A program made the translations under genes and the position numbers. 30,584 bases of DNA from a virus: IMG/VR virus record IMGVR_UViG_3300033145_000224, positions 1 to 30,584 of that record. One strand, given 5' to 3'. Position 1 is the first letter of the stretch, and the number at the start of each line of letters is the position of its first letter. Positions 8,388-15,533 of the stretch are shown in pieces. The notes beneath the pieces are model-generated. The model worked only from the letters and a program-made list of their open reading frames with translations. It was not told the origin of the DNA and ran no database searches.

Positions 8388-10733
8388 TCAGGCTGCCAAT
8401 ATCCAGAAGGTTATCAAGACATCTCCATTCAAAGCTGCCGCTCCGCTGTTAGTCAGCGTTACCGTGAATGAGCCTGCGCCAGGAGTAACCCTAGTCACCG
8501 TCATCTGTGCATCATTCGCTCCAAGATTACTTGCAGATACAAGAATTCCAGAACCGACTGTGCATACAGAGTTAGTTATTGTAAATACCTGGGCTGCTGC
8601 CGATGCAGTTGTTAGGCCAGTAAATGTACTTACGCCAACATTGGCATCGACTGTTGAAGTAGCTGCTGCTTGAGAGTCAACGGCCGGAACAACATCAACA
8701 ATACCTGCAGCTTCTAGAGATATACCACCTGTTCCTGATTGAATTGTTGTTGCAGATGTCGTGTTTGTAGACCCTACAGTGACAGGACGAGCTGCTGCAC
8801 CTGTCCCGATGTTTACAGCAAATGCATCTCCATCGTCACCAATGTTAAGTACGCCACCATCTGAATTTAATGAAAGCGATCCTGCTGAATCTAAAGAAAT
8901 AACTCCAAGTGAATCAATTGATAGTCCACCTGTTCCAGCAAGAATGTTCGTGATAGCTGCGCCAGTATCAGAACCAACATTTGTTGTATGAGCTATTGCG
9001 TTTGTTCCTATTTCAACATTACCTGTACCAGCATCAATAACGACCGATGTTGCACCAGTTGCATTACCCAATGTGATTGTTCTTGCGGCTGCACCTGTAC
9101 CGATGTTTATTGCGAACGCGTCAGCATCATCACCAATGTTTATAGCTGCACCGTCTGAGTTGATGCTTAAGGCATCTGCGGCATCTATGTCTATAATTCC
9201 TAGACCATCGATCGTTAAAGCACCCGTTCCTGCGTATAAGTTTGTGTCTGCAGCAGCTGTGACTGAACCCACAGTTGTTGTATGTGCAGTTGCATTAGCA
9301 CCGATATCGACTGCGCCTGTACCTGCATTAAGAATAAGCGATGTTGCTCCAGTAGCATTACCCATTGTGATCACACGAGCTGCTGCTCCAGTACCAATGT
9401 TGATATTATGAGCTGCTACATCAGCACCAATTCCTATTGTGCTTCCAGAAGACTCAATCGTTACAGCGCCAACTGCGTCAATTGCATACGCTCCACCACT
9501 AGTAACCTGTACTCCGCCTGTTCCTGATTGAATTATTACATTAGAAGTTGTATTGGTAGAGCCGACTGTGACTGAGTGAGCTGTTGCGTTGGTTCCAACT
9601 GTTACGTCACCTGTTCCGCAGTTTAGATCTATTGCTGTAGCTGCTGTTCCATTACCGATTGTGATTGTTCTGGCTGCTGCGCCTGTACCTATGTTGATGT
9701 TTTGTGCTACTGCATCATTACCTATGCCTATAACACCAGCTGAAGAGTTGAGTTCGAGTACGCCTGCTGAGTCAACAGTTACTGCATCTGTAGATGTAAG
9801 AACTAGGTCGCCTGTTCCTGACTGGATAATTGTTTGAGCTGTTGCTGTTACCGAACCGATAGTGACTATGCGAGCGGCTGCATCAGTTCCAACATCAATA
9901 GCTGCCGTACCAGAAGCAAATTCGATCGCTCCGTTAACAGCTTGAAAGTGCATTCCGCCGGTTCCACAATCAAAATCTATACCACCAGCCGCATCTGTAG
10001 CGTCTATATTAATAGCATCAGCTGAAGCCAGACCGGCTATAATTGTTATACCACCATCATCTGATTCAAGATGAATGGAATCGGTACCTGTTCCCTGATC
10101 AGCATAAAGATGTATTGTATCCGCAGCTCCGCCATTGGCATGAAGATAAATATCATCTCCGGCACCATCGGTAGCTGTAATTACGCATGTTCCAGCCGCC
10201 ATGGTGAAATCAATAGCACACGTAAGAGAACCAGCAACAGACGGACTGTTATCAAGGTTAACCGTCAAATTTTGACCAGCGCCAACAGTACCTATATTTA
10301 ATCCACCGACAATATTAATAACACCTGCGATAGGGGTAGCTGTACCAGCATCTCCATCAAGAGAAGTGAGGGCCGCAACACCAGCTGCCTCAAGGTTTAT
10401 AGAGTTTGCACCTTCAACAATATCTACTGAACCACCTGTAGAAGTTAGGGTTGCCCATGCGGCTGCAGCCCCTGTTGCTGCAATCCACAACTGTCCATCT
10501 GTCCCTACAGCTGTTACTTCATCAGTAAAGTTTTCCCAGTTAGCAACATTAGCTGTGATGCTTGTAAGAATATATGCCGTATCCGTACTCTTATTGATCC
10601 ACACCGTACCAATGTCTGCCCTGTCCCCAGTTCCAGGAGCTCTTGACTTAGAAACAATTGGATCCTTATAGATACCACCTGTCTGATCAGGACTAAAAGT
10701 ATCTAATTTGATATTTCTTCGGTTAACTGCCAT
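8388..10733 (-). CDS. Giant repetitive beta-helix-like fibre protein
   Basis: This 781-residue, Gly/Ala/Thr/Ile/Asp-rich protein contains almost no lysine or arginine after residue 50. Residues ~26-70 share DIGTVWIN and an ILTS segment with the propeller fibre encoded at 1510-3258. Residues ~75-115 hold the WATLTSTGGSVDIVEGANSI module. Residues ~250-700 are about four tandem 98-residue repeats, each starting NIGTGAAARTITIGN and continuing through GTG, NATAHTTTVGS, AGTGALTID and INIGDDADAF. Such periodic beta strands suggest a long beta-helical or beta-solenoid shaft. The last ~100 residues form a different domain (QVFTITNSVCTVGSG, ending ITFWILAA). AAGGAG precedes the ATG by eight bases. A fibre shaft identity is well supported; the receptor is unknown. 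Confidence 0.78.
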   Translation of the reverse strand: MAVNRRNIKLDTFSPDQTGGIYKDPIVSKSRAPGTGDRADIGTVWINKSTDTAYILTSITANVANWENFTDEVTAVGTDGQLWIAATGAAAAWATLTSTGGSVDIVEGANSINLEAAGVAALTSLDGDAGTATPIAGVINIVGGLNIGTVGAGQNLTVNLDNSPSVAGSLTCAIDFTMAAGTCVITATDGAGDDIYLHANGGAADTIHLYADQGTGTDSIHLESDDGGITIIAGLASADAINIDATDAAGGIDFDCGTGGMHFQAVNGAIEFASGTAAIDVGTDAAARIVTIGSVTATAQTIIQSGTGDLVLTSTDAVTVDSAGVLELNSSAGVIGIGNDAVAQNINIGTGAAARTITIGNGTAATAIDLNCGTGDVTVGTNATAHSVTVGSTNTTSNVIIQSGTGGVQVTSGGAYAIDAVGAVTIESSGSTIGIGADVAAHNINIGTGAAARVITMGNATGATSLILNAGTGAVDIGANATAHTTTVGSVTAAADTNLYAGTGALTIDGLGIIDIDAADALSINSDGAAINIGDDADAFAINIGTGAAARTITLGNATGATSVVIDAGTGNVEIGTNAIAHTTNVGSDTGAAITNILAGTGGLSIDSLGVISLDSAGSLSLNSDGGVLNIGDDGDAFAVNIGTGAAARPVTVGSTNTTSATTIQSGTGGISLEAAGIVDVVPAVDSQAAATSTVDANVGVSTFTGLTTASAAAQVFTITNSVCTVGSGILVSASNLGANDAQMTVTRVTPGAGSFTVTLTNSGAAALNGDVLITFWILAA
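8700..9970 (-). repeat. 294-bp coding tandem repeat in the fibre gene
   Basis: Anchor segments encoding NIGTGAAAR begin near 8797, 9091, 9385 and 9679 on the plus coordinate, exactly 294 bases (98 codons) apart. The copies have diverged at the DNA level, so this is an old protein repeat rather than a recent duplication. Partial copies continue at both ends, so the boundaries given are approximate. Confidence 0.7.
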
Positions 10734-10765
10734 TACAACACTCCTTTTTAAAAGTGAAAGTTTTT

Positions 10766-10797
10766 GTCACCACAACTGTATCAAAGTGACACAGTTG
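10766..10797. repeat. Inverted repeat in the divergent intergenic region
   Basis: CAACTGT and ACAGTTG form a 7-bp inverted repeat separated by 11 bases, inside the 175-base gap between the minus-strand fibre gene and the plus-strand HNH cassette. It could be an operator or stem affecting transcription of the fibre gene. No convincing minus-strand promoter could be assigned here. Confidence 0.4.
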
Positions 10798-10821
10798 AAG
10801 GCCAATTGTTTAGTAGGTTTG

Positions 10822-10850
10822 TTGACAAGGAAGATGAACGATGATACGAT
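10822..10850 (+). promoter_or_regulatory. Sigma70-type promoter P1 for the HNH cassette
   Basis: A perfect TTGACA -35 box (10822-10827) is followed by a 17-base spacer and a TACGAT -10 box (10845-10850). The spacer contains the direct repeat GATGA-AC-GATGA. An almost identical promoter lies at 11816-11844. Transcription would start near 10857, about 52 bases before the HNH gene. The two matches to consensus and exact spacing make this a strong call. Confidence 0.8.
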
Positions 10851-10864
10851 ATTTACATGTAGAA

Positions 10865-10912
10865 ATGGGCGTTTGGTCGATTATTTGGGATAACTTTTTA
10901 AGGCAAAGATGA
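10865..10912 (+). CDS. Possible 15-codon leader peptide before the HNH gene
   Basis: An ATG at 10865 opens a short frame (MGVWSIIWDNFLRQR) whose TGA overlaps the HNH start codon as ATGA. It would begin only about 8 bases after the predicted transcription start and has no clear ribosome binding site, so it may be untranslated or weakly translated. If used, it would couple translation of the nuclease to its own. The exact overlap is what makes it worth recording. Confidence 0.3.
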   Translation: MGVWSIIWDNFLRQR

Positions 10913-11370
10913 ATATTACTGAAAAGATACGTAGAAAGATCATTAAAACACTTGCTAAGTACAGGTCGTTTTCCAGCACAAGCAAATGCTTTGGGTGGAC
11001 AGGCACAGTTCGAGAAAAGAGGAATCCTTCTATATACATTAATGGAAGCGGTATAGGTGCCCACAGGGCTGCGTGGATACTAAGCCACGGTAAAATACCT
11101 GAAAATAAATTCGTAAGACACTCGTGCGACAATCCAATATGCACCAATCCAGACCATCTTTACCTATCTGATAAACGACGAAACGTTAGATCTACATATA
11201 AAAGAGTAGGCAGAGAAAGACTTTCCGTTGACCTGCCGATTGAATTAGTAACAAATATTAAGAAGATGGCTGACAAATATAACCAGACTGTAACGAAATA
11301 CGTGCTAAAGAGACTAAGTGAGGCCATAGAATACGAAAAGAATATAGACAAAGAGAACCCTTTAAAATAA
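10909..11370 (+). CDS. HNH endonuclease with C-terminal ribbon-helix-helix-like segment
   Basis: This 153-residue protein is a probable free-standing phage nuclease. Residues ~25-95 follow the HNH_3-type pattern: SKCFGWTGT, then AHRAAWILSHGKIPENK, VRHSCDNPICTNPDHL and a later KRRNVRS. Likely metal and catalytic residues are H71, N80, H83 and N92. C73 and C78 are the usual cysteines of the CDNPxC motif. Residues ~103-142 (RLSVDLPIEL followed by two predicted helices, with QTVTKYVLKRLSEAI) look like an Arc/CopG-type ribbon-helix-helix segment, which could add specific DNA binding or autoregulation. An AAGG site precedes the ATG. It runs against the late genes under promoter P1. The HNH call is firm; the RHH call is moderate. 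Confidence 0.82.
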   Translation: MNITEKIRRKIIKTLAKYRSFSSTSKCFGWTGTVREKRNPSIYINGSGIGAHRAAWILSHGKIPENKFVRHSCDNPICTNPDHLYLSDKRRNVRSTYKRVGRERLSVDLPIELVTNIKKMADKYNQTVTKYVLKRLSEAIEYEKNIDKENPLK

Positions 11371-11383
11371 AAAAGCGCACAGA

Positions 11384-11803
11384 ATGAACACAAAAACAAT
11401 CAAGATGTCTAGAAAAGAGATTATTCAGGCCCAGAAAGAATACAAAAAGTGGACTGAAAACATGGATGACGAGATTCCAAACTTAGTAAATAAGCACATC
11501 GAGGACTTAGTATTAGTTATTCATGGTTATGAAAGTCAAATTGAAAAATATGGAAGGGAAGCATGCCTCAAATGGGATATGAATGCGTGGATTACATACT
11601 CATTATGCAACTTCTTGGCTCTTAAGTTCAGAAAATGCTTAATTAAAATGTGGGACAAAGAATACCCAGTTCACCTTGAAGAAAGCTTGAAAGGATCAAA
11701 TAAACTTTTACTTTATAAGTATAAATATGACTTTGGTAAAAGAGCAAAAATCTTCGATGATCCAAATTATAAAAGTGAGGACTACCACGCTTTTAGCAAG
11801 TAA
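11384..11803 (+). CDS. Unknown charged protein in the HNH cassette
   Basis: This encodes 139 residues, rich in lysine, glutamate and aromatic residues (KEYKKWTENMDDEIPN, KWDMNAWITYSLCN, LLLYKYKYDFGKRAK). It is predicted mainly helical and soluble. No motif or family is recognised. It starts 13 bases after the HNH gene and has no clear Shine-Dalgarno sequence; a second in-frame ATG at 11405 is no better. It probably relies on the upstream transcript from P1. Promoter P2 begins 12 bases after its stop. It may be an accessory gene carried with the nuclease; function unknown. Confidence 0.55.
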   Translation: MNTKTIKMSRKEIIQAQKEYKKWTENMDDEIPNLVNKHIEDLVLVIHGYESQIEKYGREACLKWDMNAWITYSLCNFLALKFRKCLIKMWDKEYPVHLEESLKGSNKLLLYKYKYDFGKRAKIFDDPNYKSEDYHAFSK

Positions 11804-11815
11804 TTTTGCCCCTTG

Positions 11816-11844
11816 TTGACAAGGACGATGAACGATGATATGAT
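11816..11844 (+). promoter_or_regulatory. Sigma70-type promoter P2, near-identical to P1
   Basis: TTGACA (11816-11821), a 17-base spacer and TATGAT (11839-11844) form a near-consensus promoter. The region from TTGTTGACAAGG through the -10 box differs from P1 at only two positions and keeps the GATGA-AC-GATGA element in the spacer. Transcription would start near 11851, before the exported protein gene. Confidence 0.82.
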
Positions 11845-11904
11845 AGTATAGTTAGGTTATATTTTAAAACGCGCCCGGGGGGGTGCCAAAGAAAGGGACA
11901 TACT

Positions 11905-12384
11905 ATGAATGTCTTAAAGAAACATATATTGCTTGTTGCGCTGCTAACCACTTTATCAGGACATAGAGTAGTTGCATCACAGGTAGGCAACTCATGGCTA
12001 ACTGGTGCTATGGATACAGCTACATCTCTTGGAGAGAAAGCTCTTCCTGCACTTGGAACCATAGGCGCTATCGCCGCATCAACCGTGATTCCTTATGGCC
12101 TAGGACCAATTGCAACAGTTGCCGCACCATATCTCATTGCAGCAGGCGCCAACTACATAACAAAGAAGGTGTCTGGTGTTGATATAGCTGAAGTAAAATA
12201 CAGAGAAGATCTCAAAGAGGAAGTTAAACAATTAACTGAGACGATGAGACGTAACGACAAAAGATATTTACGAACAATGAAAAAAATGAGAAAACTTCAC
12301 AAAGCAAGAAGACTTCGAAAAATGAAACATCTAGAAGATGAAGAAAACGAAACCGAAGAAGACGATTTTAATTTTATAATCTAA
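11905..12384 (+). CDS. Exported or membrane-associated basic protein, function unknown
   Basis: This 159-residue protein begins with a good signal peptide: basic NVLKKH, hydrophobic ILLVALLTTLSG and a likely cleavage near VVAS/Q. Residues ~45-85 form a small-residue-rich hydrophobic region (LGTIGAIAASTVIPYGLGPI then ATVAAPYLIAAGA) that could insert in or associate with a membrane. Residues ~95-140 are a long basic helix or coiled coil (MKKMRKLHKARRLRKMK), and the last 20 residues are strongly acidic. It has its own promoter and terminator. An AGGGA site precedes the ATG behind a GC-rich leader (11871-11886). A superinfection, cell-envelope or lysis role is conceivable, but none is demonstrated. 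Confidence 0.65.
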   Translation: MNVLKKHILLVALLTTLSGHRVVASQVGNSWLTGAMDTATSLGEKALPALGTIGAIAASTVIPYGLGPIATVAAPYLIAAGANYITKKVSGVDIAEVKYREDLKEEVKQLTETMRRNDKRYLRTMKKMRKLHKARRLRKMKHLEDEENETEEDDFNFII

Positions 12385-12404
12385 CAAAACACCTTGGGTA
12401 TATT

Positions 12405-12435
12405 AGGGAGGCGTGCATGTTCGTCTCCCTTTTTT
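12405..12435 (+). terminator. Intrinsic terminator of the plus-strand cassette
   Basis: AGGGAGGCG (12405-12413) pairs with CGTCTCCCT (12422-12430) around an 8-base loop, with one G-U pair, and is followed by TTTTTT on the plus strand. It lies 21 bases after the stop of the exported protein gene. On the minus strand the stem lacks a following T-run, so it should act mainly on the plus-strand cassette. Confidence 0.85.
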
Positions 12436-12500
12436 CACGAAGGTAAAAACATTCGCAATATATAAGCTATAACTGGTGCAATGTCTTCAAAAAAGAACAT

Positions 12501-15500
12501 TTAATTTCCTTTTCTCCTGGATTCTACTATTTCTTTTTTAGTCTCTCTCTTTGCAGCGTTTACTACTGATCTTATTTGTTTATATTTAAATCCATTTTCC
12601 TTAAGTGCTTTTCTTATTCTATTAACCATCTTTACATCTTTTTTTCTAAATGCTTTTTCTAATTCAGGCTTTGCTTTTGTCAACGTTGTTCCAACTGAGA
12701 TTGGTATAGCACCAAGGCCTGTGGCAATGAATGGACCCGCACCTCGAGCAGCAGCAGTACCAATAGAGAAAGGCATCAATCCTTCTGCCGCAGCCAACGC
12801 TCTTGATGCTACTCTTTTAGGAGTTCCTGGACGTGTTGCGTCAAATGGTACAAACTCTCCGCCCTTCCTTTTACCCCTAACGGTATAGTCTGTATCTTTG
12901 CCAGGAGTTCTACCAGTAAGTTGCTTGTAGGCTTCTTGTATTAATGGATTAGCCTTACCAAAATATGTAGTGAATGGATGATAAACCCAGTCTTTAATTT
13001 CTAAAGCCTGCTTTCCTAAATGAGAATGTAATCTTCTCCCTCTTTCGTCTCTTCCTGGATTAAAGTTATAGCCACCAATCTTAATATCAATGTCTGGTAG
13101 CGGAAACTTGTACCACGAGAGTGGGTCCGGACTCATGATTTCTTTTAATCCACGGGCAGGATCGATGGACCATCCGTTCTTATCTTTCTTTATTGTTCCA
13201 GATAAAAACTTTAATAATCCGTGTGTAGCAAGATAATTAATTCCAAACCTCATCCAGTACTTTCTAGACGCCTCTCCCTTTAAGCCTGGAGCAAACGCAT
13301 TGGCAGCCTGCTTAATTGCAGATGTAGTCCAGTCAGGATACGCGATAAGATCCCTTAGCCACGCCTGTCCCTTTTGTGAGTTAAATACCCTCTGCATATT
13401 CCAATTCTGACCTCCATACATATTGTTAACAACGTCTGCCATTCCTGTTTTTAATTTGTATATTTCGCCTTTGCTAAGACTCTTCCCTTCTTTAGTTGCT
13501 TTCTCAAGTGCACGAGCCACAAAGTCAGAATAAGTTACGGCCTTCAAGTTTGGGTGGTAGTGCTTAAACATATAATCCTGCGATCTCGCAAATGCGCTGA
13601 TTGCTCTAGCATGTAGATTGTACTTACTACGAGCACCCTTAGTAAATGTTGGCATATACTTCTCTGAGAGACTAACTAACTTGTCAGTAGTCTTCATAGC
13701 ACTTTGAAATCTTTCTACCGGTTCAGATATCTTTAGTCCATGCCTTGCAGCATCTTCCATAAAGACTTCGCTTCCCCTTAGCTGCGATCCCTTTTTTGCT
13801 ATATCTCTAAAACCAAATGCTTTCTTTACTCCTAATGCCCCAGAAGAACTTTCTGTTAATGGAACATAGTGAAAGTATGAAAGCCTAACTCTTCCAAGTC
13901 TATATACATCAGACAGGTTTCTTAATGCTTTTACGATTTTATTGGTAGGCTTATATGCTTCTTTGCTAAATATTCCTTGTATTGCACCAGCTACTTCAGG
14001 TGCCACTAATGCAGGTTTAACCGTTGGCCTTACAAGTTTTCCTTCAGGAGTATATCCCCGAAGAGTCATATCCTCGAATGGAACATACCCTTGTGCCTTT
14101 GCTTGATGATAATCTATCGGGTCCCTGCTTGTAACAATTAGCCTGTCACCACTAGATTTTTCAGATTTAGATATTTCAGTAAGAAGATTAGAACCAGCTA
14201 TGTTCTTAGCGTTCACCTGGTCAAAAGAATCAACAAGCTCAAAGATGTTCTTAAACCGTGGTTTCAATCCAGCCTTTATCCACGCTTCGTTATAATCTAG
14301 AAATGTTTTTGGATCAGCAAATGGGTTCTTGAACTTCATTTGCTTAGAAACTTTTTGTTCTATCGATGGAAACTTTTCAGAATTCTCATACATGCCAGGC
14401 ATGTACTTTTCAGCTAATCCCTCCCTAGGATTTATCTTCTTTGTATACAGCTGCTTGTTTACTTCCTTTAATGTACCTTCCATATGAGGCCGTATCTGCT
14501 TGTCTACTATGCGCCTTAACGGTTCTCCAACTCGCCCTGATAGCTTTTCAAAGGTATCGCCCTCAAGGAAGGGGTTTTTTGTTTTCTGAGCATAATATAT
14601 AGCATCTTCAAGCTGAGTCTTAGTTATATCTTTTGCGCCAGGAGTTTTCTCAACTGCCTTTCTCCATTTCATCTGATTCTTAATTATCCGTGCATCTTTC
14701 TCGCCAAGGTTCTTTCTCACCATGTCGTAAAACGGCTTAGACTTATTAAACTTTTCAACAATTTTTTCAATAGGCTTAACCACGTGTTTTTTAACAGGTT
14801 CTAACTCCATGATAGACTTTTTCATGCGGCTAGATATTTCTTTAACCCCTAACTTCTTTGCCCCAAACTTAGCCAACGGAGCAACTCCCTTCATGGCTCC
14901 TAGTAGCAACGCATTTTCTGCAAGATCTCTCATGCCAGGCATCTCACCTTCCATTGCTGATTGCGCTCCGGTCATTCCTAGTAACTCTGCCCCTGATGAA
15001 ACGGCACCACGACCAACCTTAGACTGCATCAACTTGGACGTTGCCGGTATAATCTTTCCTGCGCCTGCAAGACCACCTAATAACCCAGCAACCTTTCCTA
15101 CTACTGCCTGCTTTCCAGTTTCATATGGTATTTGAATTAAGTCAGACAACCCTCCCAGCACCGTCCCAGAAGAAGGCTTTTTTATATACCCGGCTATTTG
15201 CTTTATTAATTCTGGAGCTGCAAACTGACCGCCCATACCACCAGTAACCAGACCACCTATAGCCATGGCAGGAATATCTCCAACTAGTCCACCAGCCTTA
15301 AATGCCAATCTATCAAATAGGGATGCGTCTTCACTAAGCTCTTCAGGTTCACCGCCAAATATCTGTCCGGAAGAAGACCCCTTGATTCCAGACCAAAAGC
15401 CTGGTTGTTGTTTAGACTTTCTCTGAGATGTTACATCTGGACTTGCTTCTTTATATTTTGCCGCGGCGTCGGAGAACATCTTTCTACTTTTATATTTTGC

Positions 15501-15533
15501 CGCAGCATTCGCAAACATATCTGGCATAGTCAT
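12501..15533 (-). CDS. Large internal virion (ejection-type) protein
   Basis: This 1010-residue protein is the longest in the window. Residues 6-27 carry two copies of an MFxxAAAKYK motif (MFANAAAKYK, MFSDAAAKYK). Residues ~84-165 and ~900-960 are Gly/Ala-rich hydrophobic segments of the kind that can enter membranes. The centre (~240-750) is basic and mostly helical, with SYFHYVPLTESSSGALG and a long QNWNMQRVF region. The C-terminus is very basic (KETKKEIVESRRKGN-like). It starts with an ATGA overlap on the preceding gene. Length, basic helical composition, membrane-prone ends and position after the tail genes fit ejection proteins such as P22 gp16/gp20 or T7 gp15/gp16, but I see no direct sequence match, so the role is inferred. 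Confidence 0.6.
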   Translation of the reverse strand: MTMPDMFANAAAKYKSRKMFSDAAAKYKEASPDVTSQRKSKQQPGFWSGIKGSSSGQIFGGEPEELSEDASLFDRLAFKAGGLVGDIPAMAIGGLVTGGMGGQFAAPELIKQIAGYIKKPSSGTVLGGLSDLIQIPYETGKQAVVGKVAGLLGGLAGAGKIIPATSKLMQSKVGRGAVSSGAELLGMTGAQSAMEGEMPGMRDLAENALLLGAMKGVAPLAKFGAKKLGVKEISSRMKKSIMELEPVKKHVVKPIEKIVEKFNKSKPFYDMVRKNLGEKDARIIKNQMKWRKAVEKTPGAKDITKTQLEDAIYYAQKTKNPFLEGDTFEKLSGRVGEPLRRIVDKQIRPHMEGTLKEVNKQLYTKKINPREGLAEKYMPGMYENSEKFPSIEQKVSKQMKFKNPFADPKTFLDYNEAWIKAGLKPRFKNIFELVDSFDQVNAKNIAGSNLLTEISKSEKSSGDRLIVTSRDPIDYHQAKAQGYVPFEDMTLRGYTPEGKLVRPTVKPALVAPEVAGAIQGIFSKEAYKPTNKIVKALRNLSDVYRLGRVRLSYFHYVPLTESSSGALGVKKAFGFRDIAKKGSQLRGSEVFMEDAARHGLKISEPVERFQSAMKTTDKLVSLSEKYMPTFTKGARSKYNLHARAISAFARSQDYMFKHYHPNLKAVTYSDFVARALEKATKEGKSLSKGEIYKLKTGMADVVNNMYGGQNWNMQRVFNSQKGQAWLRDLIAYPDWTTSAIKQAANAFAPGLKGEASRKYWMRFGINYLATHGLLKFLSGTIKKDKNGWSIDPARGLKEIMSPDPLSWYKFPLPDIDIKIGGYNFNPGRDERGRRLHSHLGKQALEIKDWVYHPFTTYFGKANPLIQEAYKQLTGRTPGKDTDYTVRGKRKGGEFVPFDATRPGTPKRVASRALAAAEGLMPFSIGTAAARGAGPFIATGLGAIPISVGTTLTKAKPELEKAFRKKDVKMVNRIRKALKENGFKYKQIRSVVNAAKRETKKEIVESRRKGN

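Noticed and set aside
8335-10671. Many plus-strand open frames opposite the giant fibre gene
   Set aside because: They are shadows of the biased Gly/Ala/Thr codons of the minus-strand gene. Their products are low-complexity, and they lack ribosome binding sites and operon structure.
1510-10733. Diversity-generating retroelement acting on the fibre genes
   Set aside because: No reverse transcriptase gene or template/variable repeat pair was seen. The repeated modules are diverged and not adenine-specific variants.
10734-10808. Minus-strand promoter for the giant fibre gene
   Set aside because: The best boxes found (TTGGCC with GATACA) are weak. Only the inverted repeat in this region is recorded.
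11871-11886. GC-rich hairpin in the leader of the exported protein gene
   Set aside because: The stem is short with a G-U pair and a G-run in the loop. It may simply reflect a homopolymer of G, so a regulatory role is unsupported.
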